NCBI GenBank assembly: GCA_002917075.1
Contig: NTMA01000027.1
Span: 372,001 to 436,000, forward strand
Direction of reading: 5' to 3'
Source of the DNA: Hawksworthiomyces lignivorus
Lineage: Eukaryota; Ascomycota; Sordariomycetes; Ophiostomatales; Ophiostomataceae
Length of the DNA stretch: 64,000 nucleotides
Shown in pieces: positions 1-12,112 of this stretch; within the stretch, counting starts at the first letter, position 1; every line of letters begins with the position of its first letter. The notes under the pieces are model-generated. The model made no database searches and was not told the origin of the DNA. It saw nothing but the letters and a program-made list of their open reading frames with translations. The position numbers and the translations under genes are program-made.

Positions 1-1036
1 CGACCGTCTGGGCAGATGCCAGCTGGGCATCAGACAGCAGGTGACCCGTCAGCTGGAGGATGCGCTTGGAGATCTAGGACTTCGTCAGCAAACTCGAAAC
101 AGAGCAAAATGGGAAACAGACAGCCGCATCTGCCGCAGGCCAGCCGAAAGTTTACAGACGTACCGCAAATTTCAGGGCAGCGTCATCCAGAGAGACGGCC
201 TTCCAGCTGGCGTCCCATGATCCCACGAGCTCGCGCGCCTCGTCTGCAGCGACGAAGGGCTCGTCGGCAGACGATGGCGGCGCGGCGTCTGCATGCAGGC
301 CCGCGATCACGGCCGACACGTCGCCCTGCACACCCAATACGCTGCCGTCGGCAGCGACCTCCACCTGCAGGGCCAGAGCGGCGCGCTGCTCGGCGGCCCC
401 GCCACGGCCCCAGGCAGTTGTCAGACCGGGGCCGCCCTGCGCCTGCACCGACTGCACCGCCAGCGCCTCCAGGACGGCGCGCCGCGCCATGACCTCTAGG
501 ACCGCCGAGTCCGTCACGCGGCTAGCGGGGCCGAACCCCCGAAGCTCGACAGATGCGTCCCAGTGCCGGTCGTCCTCCCACCAGCCGTCGAGACCGCCGA
601 CTTGCTCGAGCTGCTCGCCCGACGTCGCTGGGACGTAGGACGAGTCGGTGACCTGGCTCGCCCGCGGGGCAGTCTGGAATTCGCCCGGGACCACCAGCTC
701 CGGCTGCTGGCTCCACTCTGGGACCGCCTCGTCGGACTGTGCCTCCAGCTCGGCCTCTGCAGCGGGCGCTGCGGGGTCCGCTTTCTGGCTGTCTTCCCGG
801 CGGCGAGCTATGGACGTGCCGAAAAATCTATCGTGCGAGAGTGCTGTGCATGGTCTTGATGTTGCTGAGCCTGCTGTGGTCTGGCGTTGTGTCGCGCGGC
901 GTGGCTGCGTTCCCTGGTGGAGGTGGTAGTGGCATGTTGTCGACAATTGTCTTGCTGCCGCCGGCCCTGGTCGTGCAGAGTCAGCCGGTGCACAAAGGCG
1001 GCCCAATGGCCTCTGTAACCGTGATATCCTGCGCAT
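1..1036 (-). CDS. mrpl13: Mitochondrial large-subunit ribosomal protein mL50 (3' end outside window)
   Basis: Predicted subunit of the mitochondrial 54S large ribosomal subunit. Exon 1 runs 1036 down to 164. A canonical 90-nt intron (GTACGT at 163, CTAG ending at 74, GCTGACG branch) joins in phase 0 to exon 2 (73 down to 1), which reads ISKRILQLTGHLLSD and leaves the window. The start at 1036 is chosen because it opens an Arg-rich, Ser/Ala-rich presequence (MRRISRLQRPLGRL) typical of mitochondrial import; the frame is open further upstream but that stretch is not convincing protein. The core with EQLEQVGGLDGWWEDDRHWD, then VTDSAVLEVMARRAVLEALA, is what I recall of fungal mL50 proteins. Without the intron the frame stops at 152. 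It shares a 360-bp divergent promoter with the next gene. The family call rests on memory of the fungal family; being a mitochondrial protein is more certain than the exact subunit. Confidence 0.68.
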
Positions 1037-1396
1037 TGTGACTGATAGGAATATGTACGTTGAACGCCTCGTCCGTGATCTCGTGAGCTCCACGCAAAAT
1101 TCTTCAAAATTTCGATCAGCTTCAGAAATAATTGAAGAAGCTACCCAATAAAAAAAAACAGATCGATTTCTGATTCGTCCACTAGTGTTCTCATCACGTG
1201 TTTTTACTAGTGTGATGTAAGGTCCACAAGGGGACTGGACCATGAGCGCCACAATGTGGCTGCTGCATCCAAGTACGTAACCGCATTGCGAGAAGCTTCA
1301 CGCCAATCCTCCTAAGCATCTTCCAAGACACTTGGCGAAGACCTCACATCTCCCCGCCGCCAGGGAAGACCAGATATACAAATAACAAAATATACG
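1037..1396. promoter_or_regulatory. Divergent promoter between mL50 and a secreted/membrane protein gene
   Basis: This 360-bp spacer separates two divergently transcribed start codons (1036 minus, 1397 plus), so it must hold both promoters. It contains ATCACGTG with an E-box core CACGTG at 1195-1200, the target type of Cbf1/Pho4-like bHLH factors. No TATA box could be assigned with confidence. Confidence 0.5.
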
Positions 1397-2227
1397 ATGG
1401 CGCGAATAGCGCTGCTATTCGCTGTTCTCAGCGTTTGGATAGCCTTGGCGTCTGCATTCTGTACGTTTCGGCCCCGGTCCTCCCAGTCTCGAATCTGAAG
1501 GATGACCAGCCTCATCTGCCTAGCTCCTTTTTCATCTGTCCTGCTGTTGCTGACTGTATTCTGCGTCCCTCTTCGAACAGCCGCGCCAACATTTTGCAAG
1601 TGCGCCTGCTTCTCCAACAGCACCATCATCCCGCTGGGCCCCCAGCACCAGTCGCCAGCCAGCGGCCAGACGCCTTCGCCGGAAGGCAAGCGCGCGACGC
1701 TGGCGGCGCGCTTCTATTCCGCGCAGACCGGCGGTCTCCGAGAGCGACACACGCTCGACGCGCGCGCCAGCAGCGCTTCCTGCTCGCAGTGCAACCGCGC
1801 GTTCTGCCTCGAAAACAACCTGCCTTTTTGCAAAGGCGCCGAGGAGAAGGACGTCGTGGCCATGTGCTTCCAGCGCGACAGCCGCAAGGACCAGATCATC
1901 GTGTGGTGCTTCTTGCTGGGCACGACGGGCCTGCTGGGATGGGCCGGCGTCCAGCACGCCCTGCAGGCGCGCGCCGCGCGGGCCGCGGCCGCCTCGCGGG
2001 CGCCGCTTCTGGGTGATAACAGCGCCGGAAGCAGCGGCAGCAATGGTATTGGCAGCAGTGGTGGCGGCCAAGGGAACATCTTCCAGAGAGTGGCAGCAAG
2101 AATCGGCCTGGGAGGGAGGGGAGCTGGCGGCATAGCTGGGAGTGGTCTGCGAAGTCCGCGGTCGCCGTCAGCTGCGGGTCCTCGTGGGCAGTATGCACCG
2201 CTCGGTGGAAGCAGTGACAACCAGTGA
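1397..2227 (+). CDS. Conserved secreted/membrane protein with Cys-rich ectodomain
   Basis: Function unknown. Preferred model: exon 1 at 1397-1460 (signal peptide MARIALLFAVLSVWIALASA), intron 1461-1580 (GTACGT...GCTGAC...AACAG, 120 nt), exon 2 at 1581-2227, giving 236 aa. The mature region begins APTFCKCACFSNSTIIPLG, followed by a second Cys group (CSQCNRAFCLENNLPFCKG) and MCFQRDSRKDQ. One membrane segment follows (IIVWCFLLGTTGLLGWAGV), then a Gly/Ser/Arg-rich tail ending YAPLGGSSDNQ. This suggests a type I membrane protein with a small disulphide-rich lumenal or extracellular domain. An unspliced alternative starts at 1502 and by chance also opens with a hydrophobic run, but the spliced signal peptide is cleaner and the splice sites are canonical. 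The Cys pattern resembles a fungal family I recall only as uncharacterised. Confidence 0.65.
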
Positions 2228-2996
2228 CATTAGACTAAGAATTGTATATTCGTGGAATTTAGCGTTGATTTGGGATAATACTGTTCGTATATTATATGCA
2301 GCTCTGGCGTTTACTTTTCTTTTGGGGATTTCTGGCGTTTGTTGCAATAGGAACAGCACCTGACCCTCTCGCTGCTTGGCGTGAATCTTGCGAATGGACC
2401 GAACTAGATAAGATAAGAAAGGAGATTGTATTGTAACGACGAGACCTCATGGATCTATTTGATTATGACCAAACGCCGTTTAAACAAGAGGAGCGAAAAT
2501 GTGTACGGAAACATCTCAAATGAAAAATGTAAACTTTTCAATGTCGCTCTACGAGCACCTCGTTCTTTCGATGAATTAATATGACCATGCCCACTCTCCA
2601 ATATTTTTTCGCCTTCCAAATCGTCAATGTAGCGTAGTGATAATGCCTAATCCTTTCCAACGTCTCTCGCCCTTTTTTGCCCTGCACTTTGATTTCCTCC
2701 AGTTTAATATGCAGTCGCCATGCTTACCTCTGCTTCTCTCTGGTCCGAGGTCCTAACATCGGGAGTCCAAATTTGGATTTTCTCTCAATCCAGGTCCGAA
2801 AAACAAAGGGGAACGAAAAGTAACGCCAAAAAACGCCAGCCCCCAACTTTGGATATTGGTTTGTTGTAGTTCTTTTACTGAAAATAACAGAACCCCCAAG
2901 CGCATAGGATCGGCGGAGAGCAAGAGCACCAAGCAAGACGGCAGCTCTCTGGCAAGCTGGCCTTTTTTTTTAAAAAAAAAATTCCTTATTGTCCCT
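2228..2996. other. Convergent intergenic region
   Basis: AT-rich spacer between the 3' ends of the plus-strand membrane protein gene and the minus-strand DAHP synthase gene. No coding signal was seen. It holds a perfect T9-A10 block at 2963-2981 just beyond the DAHP synthase stop codon, likely part of its 3' end. Confidence 0.5.
2963..2981. repeat. T9-A10 palindromic block
   Basis: Nine T followed by ten A, 16 bp beyond the DAHP synthase stop on the minus strand. The same c-T9-A10-tt string recurs at 49895-49913 beyond the RpiB-like gene. It could be part of a 3'-end or polyadenylation region. Confidence 0.6.
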
Positions 2997-4238
<1,242 letters not shown>

Positions 4239-4863
4239 GTTGGCGGCAGCTTGCGAATTGGAGCTATACAGAGACACGGTGGAGGGGTAGAAACGGTGCG
4301 ATGTAATGCTCGGACCAAGAGAGAGTTTTCTTCCTGAAGACCCAAACGGCAACGTGGATGTGCGTACAGCTCGTAGAGAAGAAGGTATAGAGGTGGAGAA
4401 GTGCAGATATAACTTTTTGGCAAGATGGGATGCCAGCTTCGAAGCCAGAAGGAAGGGGGGAAGGGAGCAATTGGATGTGGAGCAGATATACGGTTTGACT
4501 GAAGTACGTGGATGTGGTAGACGGGAGAAAAGGTGCCGCCGTGGGAATGAGTCAGAAGCAGCAGTAGGAGGGAGAGAGGATGGAGACCAGAGAAGCAAAG
4601 CACGTTTTTGGAGAGCAACTTTTTCTTAGTCGACACTGACGAGGCCGACAATAGTCAATTGCCAATTGGTTAGTGGAAGTTGGGTTTCTACCACAGTGGA
4701 TCTTGTCAGGTGTTATTCTACTAGTACTTTATATCATGCCACAGAGCTTGAGAATTAGGAGATGTTCGAGAGGGTTTTATTTTTTATTTTTTTTTTGCTT
4801 TTGAAGACGTTGGGTCACCGACTGAAGGTATAACCATTGGCGGCCAAGCCGAAGACGGATAAG

Positions 4864-4890
4864 TTTTTTTTTTTTTTTTTTTTTTTTTTT
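4864..4890. repeat. Poly-T run (27 nt)
   Basis: Uninterrupted run of T on the plus strand upstream of the DAHP synthase gene. Length may be imprecise because homopolymers are error-prone in sequencing. Confidence 0.8.
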
Positions 4891-5434
4891 GGCCTTTGCC
4901 AGAGAAGCCGCCACCCCTCATTAACTACCTATTTGGTTTAATTATTTAAGTATTTGTTTTTTTGTTGCGTTCTCCCCTCCATTAATTTTTTTTTTTTTTC
5001 TGCAATAGGGCGGGGTTTGTTGCACCTGCAGCACGCCCACGCCCTGTTGAATTACACACCGCCTTTGGCTGCTAGTCGGCACCGAACACGCATTAAACCA
5101 ATTGCAAGCCGTGAAATGCGAAGCAAGAACAGTACGCAGTACGGAGACACATATGCTGAGAGTGTACTCCGTAGCCCTATTTGCTGCTGTTGTCCAGTCA
5201 ATTGGTTCAAGTATTACACAGTATATACACTGTGTATTGTCTGCAACAGCCTTTGAAAACTACCCGAATTTTGCACTGTACTTTCTTGTAAATTTTGGAA
5301 GGACACCTGCGGAGTGCTATGGTCCAGTACACGGCCATCGACGCAGCACAGCATCCAGGACAAAAGTCCAATCCTGCAGGTGTAAAAGCCCCCGTGTTGC
5401 CAAACTGTGGAGAGCCATTGGCTGTGCCGTGTTC

Positions 5435-5459
5435 TTTTTTTTTTTTTTTTTTTTTTTTT
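5435..5459. repeat. Poly-T run (25 nt)
   Basis: Uninterrupted T run in the same gene-free region, second of three within 2.2 kb. Confidence 0.8.
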
Positions 5460-7041
5460 ATCGTTTTTGCCTTCCCCCTTTTGCTCTCCGGTTTTGCGTT
5501 TCTAATTCAATCCACGCAGTCCGCTCCCGTGTCTGCCGCTGTGCCTAAAGGGAAATGGGACGGCTGCTTTTCGCCGCATTCCGACGGGAACCTCGCCTTA
5601 GCGTAAAAGTGACCGGACAATGGGAACTGCTGTGCAATTTCGTGTGAGATTCTGCGAGCAAGATTTCTGTGCATGATGCCTGTGATAAAGGACGAGATTG
5701 CACCGCGTACTTATGCGGAGTAATTGAGGGAAAACCAGGTCCACCAAGCAGGGCTGATCCGCCGCATTTCGCGATCCATCTTGTCGCTCCTGTCGTTCGT
5801 GTCCGGCAGCTGTCGATCGGTGCAGCAGACTTTCGCGGGGACAAGGCGAGAAGAGTGATGGCAGTACGACGAGAGCTTCTGCAGAGAGAAGAAGAGGGCG
5901 ACTTCACGTAGCAAGTTCTCCGTGCCGCAAGAGCCCAGCAGCATGACACGGCAGAGGCTTGCTGAGCAGCTAATCTCTGCTCATCTTTTGTCCATCTTTT
6001 GACACATCCACATTTAGCCTTATAGAGGAAGGCAGAGGCCAAGAACGCGATCTCCAGCGATACAAACGCATCGTAGGCTGCCTCTTTTGTTTCCCTGCGC
6101 CTGGGTATTCGAGTCCAGCGATGCGCCAACAAAGCACTTTACGTTCTGTTGAGGACTGAACGTTGGGATGGCTGAGATGGGAAATTACACCAGAAGGGAA
6201 AGAAATGGATCACTTCATGGAAACGTCGTTGTCATGCAGGCTATAATACGGAGAATGTCGCAGGCGCAACTGGCTGTGCCCGTCGTAGGAGCTTCTCTGT
6301 TGGGGTTGAGCATGGGGGCATCCGAGTCTCCATTCGCCATGCGACTGTAGAGGGAAGGAGAGAGTGCTAAGCGACATCAACAACAAACTTGACTTCGTGA
6401 AACGGCTTATGAACTAGAAGTTCCTGGATAACCCAGAGAGAGGATGGATTGTGCTGTTTCCGACGAACGAGCCGTTTACAACAATCTTTGTCAACCTGTG
6501 GACAGGACGAAAATGTTGGTGGAGCATCAGCACATCAACCAAAATTGAGGCTCGCGTTGCAAATAAAGCAATAGTGTCCTCTCATATTTTACCTTTACGG
6601 GCTGCCACTTTCTGTCTTTTGGCCTTCTCCTCCACTTTGCGTGTTTGTGGTAGATGAGAGGTGTTTTCTCATCACCATCGCTGTTCGTCGTCACCAATCG
6701 CAACCGCCGTCCCCGGCTCGTCTTGAAGCAGTCCTGAAACGAAAACCCGCGCATCGCCGTGGGACCAGACGCAAGGACGCACCCAGCGAGTGCCATCCAG
6801 AGACTCGGGAAGCGCACAGATCCAGCCAGCGGGCAATGGTACACGTAGATAAGCACTCCGTAGCATCATGCAGCAATAACAAACGTGAAATACGTGCAAT
6901 TGGGAGCAGCCGGATCTCTCGTATGCTCGCGATTGCTGGTTGCTTGGCTGGCATGGCCTTGGTTTTTAAGTCTTGTCCAGTGGTTCCAACGTCCTGGTGG
7001 ATCAAATGATGACCCAACCTTTTTTGTTCCCTTTTTACTTG

Positions 7042-7070
7042 TTTTTTTTTTTTTTTTTTTTTTTTTTTTT
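7042..7070. repeat. Poly-T run (29 nt)
   Basis: Uninterrupted T run preceding the pyrimidine-rich leader of the 8702 gene. Confidence 0.8.
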
Positions 7071-7269
7071 CCCTTTTTCCCGTATTATTACGAGGTGAAA
7101 GCAGGCACGGAACCTTGCCAAAGAAATGCCCGACCAAACCAGAAGCTGGTCTGCTCATTGACAACATGGCCGAGCGAAGATCCTGAGCTGGACAACAGAA
7201 AGACGCCGAAAAAGAAAAATGATGGCTCTCGTACTCGTAGCGCATCTCAGTTTGGCTTATAGCACACTC

Positions 7270-8701
7270 CGTAGACGTCCCCCCCAGCAAGAACTGCAAG
7301 GAGCAGAGACATAGCCCACACACGATAACCCACACCAGACCTCGAACACACTCCCACCTTAGCCACCCCAAGGTAAGCCGGTAAACACCCTTGTAGCCCA
7401 CGCTGCGTTCTGCGTTCTGCGTTCTGTGTCCTTGTCGTCTCTACACTCGCTACACTCGCCCAGACAGGCTAGCAGCTCTCAATCCAGTCCAGTCAAGTAC
7501 CCCTACCCAAACCGAAAGGGTCCTCCGGCGACTTTCTTGTCTTTCCCCTCCTTCGTGTGTGGTGTGAGTGAAGAAGAAAGCAACAATAGCACGAGAGCCG
7601 GAAGTCTGTGCACACCTCTGATCTGCCTGGCCGACTCGTTTGTACGTTACATATGTACTTCACGCGATAACGACTGTCACCTCTCAACACTCATCACTCC
7701 TATTTCACCTTCAATCCAACTCTGGCGTCCTGTCCATCCTCTTCTAATTGCTCTCTTCTGCAAGATACCCAGCCGACAAATGCATATGTATGTCTCTCAT
7801 ACTCTCATAGCGTCATTGTCTTTTTAATCCCCAAATCTTTCCTACAATCTCTCGCTATTCTGCGCACCCCGTCTGGCGAGGTTGGTCTTTTTCTGTTGTC
7901 TCACAATTTCGTGCAGTTCATTGTTTTCTTTTTTTCTTGATTTTCTTAGTCTTCTTATAATTATTTCATAGCCGCGTTCCTTGCAGAGTCATTTTACCCT
8001 ACTCTGTTCTATTTGTATCCTCATTTTAACCCTTTTTGTTTTGGCTGTTCTCTCTCTCTCGCGGCCTCTGCTGTTCTTCACATTCACGTCTCCTCCCCTC
8101 TTTTCTAACTAGCCTCTTAAAAGACTCATCGTCGCCGAGTGAATTGCAAGCTGAGCTTCCTCTCTATTTCTCTCTTCTACCTACGGATATTCTTTGGCTT
8201 CTCCCTCTCTTCTATCTGACTGCTGCTGCTTCTTCTACTGGCTTCGTGACTGAAGTCCGGCTGTTGTGGACTAAGAAGGGAAAGGTGTTATTCTTACCTT
8301 GTCGCTCTGCCTAGCAGCTCTCACACTGTTTCCTGCTGTGGTGTCTGCCTCACCTGAAGAGAGCGCTTCCCTCAAACGCCAAATCTAAAACTATCCTCTT
8401 CGTCGTCTTTCAGTCAAATTGCGACTCTCAGTCCGCAATCAGCATCTTCTGCTCTTATACAATTTTTAATTCACATTGTTAGCTTCGGTCGTCGTCATTC
8501 TAAGGTCTTTTTTCCTCCCGCACAGCAACGCCCACTGCCACCAGCACCCACGCCAAACTATTCTCGGGTCTTAGTCTGCCTGGCGAAACTCACATCCAGC
8601 TATTTCTGTCCCCCCCGCCGCTTAGCATCCTCTTCCCACTCTCTCCCCTCTTCAGCCTTTTTTTTTTATCACATTCAGGATTCTCTTCAAGGGAAATCGT
8701 C
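7270..8701 (+). promoter_or_regulatory. Pyrimidine-rich promoter and probable long 5' leader
   Basis: About 1.4 kb with persistent CT-rich runs (tctctctctc, cctctct, cttcttct) on the plus strand and little else, ending directly at the ATG of the 8702 gene. Such composition is common in promoters and long 5' UTRs of regulated filamentous-ascomycete genes. Transcription start is not identifiable by eye, so the split between promoter and leader is unknown. Confidence 0.4.
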
Positions 8702-9972
8702 ATGTTTCCTCCACAAGCGGACTCTTCCGACTTCGAGTATCCTCGGGGTCCGTTAAAGAGATTCCATGAAGAGGAGGCAGCTTTAGAGTGCATCAATGGC
8801 GCCACCATTGGCTTTACGGAGCACCGAAATGTAAGCTTTTGGTTTCCCCGATAACCCTCTGGTCTTTTCGATTTCAATTCCTATATTTTATACGACTTGC
8901 TATTTGAAAAAATGCTAATTGTGCTAATTTCTCATTCTAGAAACGATTGCACACGCTCCCGCTCCGGACATCGCCAACAGCCCGAAAATGGACGCTTCCG
9001 ACGGCTTCCGCACTCGAGGGTGACCAGCAGCATGCTGCATCAGCAATGACGCCGCCAGGCTCATTTTCTGAGGACTCAGCTCATCTCCAGATGCTCCACC
9101 AACAAGAGCAAGACCAGTCCATGTACGGCCAGCAGCAGGGGCACGCCCCCGCCGTGATGGACTCTGTCGACATGGACATGGACATGTCTCTTGACGACCC
9201 GCCGCCCGATACAGTCCAGCAGTCGCTGTCCGCGCACGGCCAGCTCCTGGAGCCCGGTCCGCTGCAGCCTGACCAAGACTCAGTCGTCGCCAGCCGCATG
9301 CCGACGCCGATCCAGCCGAGCTTTGCCGTCCAGGTCCGTGGCAACAACTGGGGCGGCGCCGCCGGAAACGTCTTGCAGAGCTGTGGGGCGCCGCCAGCCG
9401 CAGCGCCCTCACAGCCGCAGCACCACCGTGAAGAGGCCTACGGCAGTGGCATGGACCGGTCAGCTGTGCCGCGTTCGCTGGACCACCCAGCCGTCGTCCT
9501 GGGCGACTGGAGCATGGTGGAGAACCGGGCGCTGCCGTCGCCCATCAGCGAGAGCGGCGGCGAGGACGCCGGCAGCCCCGAGATGGTCCTCGACAGCATG
9601 GCGCTGCACGGCCACGGCCACGACCACGACCACGACCACCTGCACGCCGACGGGCACCAGCTGCCTCTCACTGCCACGCCGACGCGGCCGTCGGCCGGCG
9701 CTCTTTCCGCTTCGTCGCCGGTGGCTGGGGCCGCAGGCGTAGGCGCAGATACTGGTGCGCCAATGTCGTCTCCCCTCCGCGGCGCAGCTGCAGATGGCGA
9801 CCCGTCGGCGACGCCGTCCCCGAAAAAGGGCCACACGCGCAGCCGCCACACCCTGGTCGCCTGGACGCAGCAGCCCGGCATGAAGAAGTCGTTCAGCATA
9901 GGATACCGCTCCGACTGCGAGAAGTGCCGCAACCGCGTTCCTGGCCACTTCAACCACATCATCGTGTCATAG
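8702..9972 (+). CDS. Conserved fungal protein of unknown function with His/Asp repeat
   Basis: Exon 1 at 8702-8830 (MFPPQADSSDFEYPRGPLKR...), intron 8831-8940 (GTAAGC...GTGCTAATTT...TCTAG, 110 nt), exon 2 at 8941-9972, phase 0, 386 aa. The N-terminal part reads NKRLHTLPLRTSPTARKW after splicing. The middle is low-complexity and rich in Gln, Pro, Met and Asp, with MDMDMDMSLDDPPPD, which could act as an acidic activation-type or disordered region. Residues encoded around 9608-9660 form an alternating His-Gly/His-Asp stretch (HGHGHDHDHDHLHADGHQ) that could bind metal. The C-terminus is compact and looks like the conserved domain: SRHTLVAWTQQPGMKKSFSI, then DCEKCRNRVPGHFNHI with two Cys and two His. 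No enzyme motif was found. A nuclear or cytoplasmic regulator is plausible but unproven. Confidence 0.75.
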
Positions 9973-11975
9973 GGCGGCGTGCATCACACTGTGGCAGGCC
10001 CGGAGCGGCGCCACTCGCTCTGAGCCTTGCCAACAGCGGTACGGGCTACATCTGGCCCGGCGCCACTACAAAGAGGCATTGCGCTCAGCAGCTGCTCTAC
10101 GGGGCGGAATCATGATTTCAGAGCACGCAACGAACGTTACGAATTCAACGAAGACGCTTGGAGAAGATGAACAAAAAAAAAAAGTGCTTTTGCAGAAAGC
10201 TATGGCAGAAAAGTCCAGCGTATTATTTCTATTAGCAAGAGCTGGAGACGAAAACTGCAACTGTCTGAATATTTTGAGCTGGCGTGACGGGCGTTTTATT
10301 GTTTTCTTTCATTTTCTTCACTTGTATATTTTCGCAGCGTGGGATCACTCGTTTTTTAATTGCACCTTCTGCCGTTGGTCTTTGTCTATCTTGCTTTTTT
10401 TTGCCTCCGTTTTAAAAATCAGCATGGCGATTATGGGGATTCAGGAAATGAGATCAACGGCCTCATCACATTCATTCATCAGGAACAAGCGGGACATATG
10501 GGTTATCACAACAGCGAAACAGCATGTTATTGTTTTTATACATTACATTCCTTTAATTTTGGGGGCGACTGGCAGGAGGATAGAGTAGAAGGATTTTGAT
10601 TTTGAATGGCATGGATCTCATTCTTTCCACGCTTTTTCCCATGTCATCTCAGATGCCATATTGTGACCTTCCTACAAGTGAGCATATACAGCTGGCTAAT
10701 TCGTAAAAGTCACGGACACTAATGTAATGCTCCATTTGTTATGTTTCTATGCTGCATGAAACAGGCTTCGATCCCACCGTTTTCGGTAGAAATGTCCGCC
10801 GTGCTGACGTCGTGTTATCTTTGCCAGCGTGGGACACAGTATTGTGGGAACTTTGCAACAATCTACTCATATGCTCCGGTATGTGAACATGAGAGCAAGA
10901 GACACCAAGGCTCGCATTCTACCACACAAAGTAAGCCATCGTCCGGGATTCGTGCTGTAAGAAGACGAAGGTGTAGAAGTATTAAGTGGAATGCAGGCGT
11001 AGTATTATTTAGACCAGCCGGCTATGTATATTGGACACAGCAATGGTGTGAATGATGAGTGACCAATATCGGCTCTGTAAGGTGCTTGTGGTATGATAAA
11101 ATTCAGTATCAATAAATTGCCTCTCTCGATTTGAACTGTCGATGGCATCGTTTGTGAATGACTGCCTTGCGAGCTGGTTGAAGATAGAGGTGTGCATATG
11201 TATGAACTGTTACTGAATAAATGGACTACTTAGTCTGCGCACCCATCTTAGAGCTGCTAGATTTCACAGTGGTACTGATGATACTGTCTATAGCTACAGA
11301 TAGAAATCCGGCATAGCTACATTGACGCCTCGAAGACTGTCAATAGATGAAAAAAGGATTTAGAAAATGGTGGAGGTTATGTTTTTTGCTGGTAATGATA
11401 GGGACGACGATGAGCTGTTTAAAGAATAAAAGGCTATATTAAATAGAAACACAATATCAAAGTGGTAAAAAAATAGCAAGCAAATCTACGAACAAACAAA
11501 CAACAAATAAAATCTATTAAAACAAGCTATACAATATATACTAATGAAAACATAATTATAGACAAGAGTTGTTCTATGTATTTGTCTGGACACCTGTCTT
11601 GTTGGCTGATGGATGTGCGAGTGTTGTCTGCGTCTTTTGACGATGTAGGTAGCCGCACCTCGCTGGGCTCAATATATTATCACAGCTGGATATATGAAAA
11701 CAAGAGAGCATCGTTCACTCAAGAGCCTTTGGGCGTAACATAGCTTGCTACGCATTTGCCTCGAATCTCTGCATATCTACTTGTTATCACAATGTTTATT
11801 GTTTATGTCTATATTCAGAATTTTGGAGATTTTAACTGCCATGCTCCCAAAGACGCCGTTTGCATGCAAAGACAGTAGGACGTTACGGCGACAAAAAAAA
11901 AGATACCGATCCCCCTCCCATCCGCAGTAATATACATTGCCAGTCTGACCTAGAGACAAGCGCATCGTGGCTCTT

Positions 11976-12008
<33 letters not shown>

Positions 12009-12112
12009 TCCTGTGCTATACGAGGGTATAGCTCGCATAGCTTTTCAAATCGCCCTCTTTTGATCTTCGTAAAGTTTTTATGTACATGACATTCTCTCAC
12101 CCCACCCTCTTC
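9973..12112. other. Gene-free convergent region with a 28-nt poly-C run
   Basis: Spacer of about 2.1 kb between converging genes. It is AT-rich, especially 11,220-11,900, and contains no frame that looks like protein. The main landmark is the C28 run at 11978-12005. Confidence 0.5.
11978..12005. repeat. Poly-C run (28 nt)
   Basis: Twenty-eight uninterrupted C on the plus strand (G on minus), followed by tcctcctg. The minus strand could form a G-quadruplex. It lies about 110 bp beyond the stop codon of the next gene. Exact length should be treated as uncertain. Confidence 0.75.

Larger units (their letters stand above)
4239..8701. other. Long gene-free region with two poly-T runs and a pyrimidine-rich leader
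   Basis: About 4.4 kb between two divergently transcribed genes. From 4239 to about 4650 lies the DAHP synthase leader (purine-rich on plus). From 4650 to 7300 I see only short, low-quality frames and T runs of 25-29 nt. From about 7270 to 8700 the plus strand is strongly C/T-rich, as in long fungal 5' leaders and promoters, and ends at the start of the 8702 gene. Motif TACTCCGTA occurs at 5165 and shorter versions at 6855 and 7266. No protein-coding gene can be supported. Confidence 0.5.

Noticed and set aside
1502..2227. Unspliced 241-aa version of the Cys-rich membrane protein
   Set aside because: Its first 26 residues fall in a segment with canonical intron ends and branch site, and the upstream exon supplies a better signal peptide joined in phase.
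5545..6132. 195-codon frame on minus in the gene-free region
   Set aside because: No recognisable domain, ordinary codon bias absent, no supporting splice or signal features.
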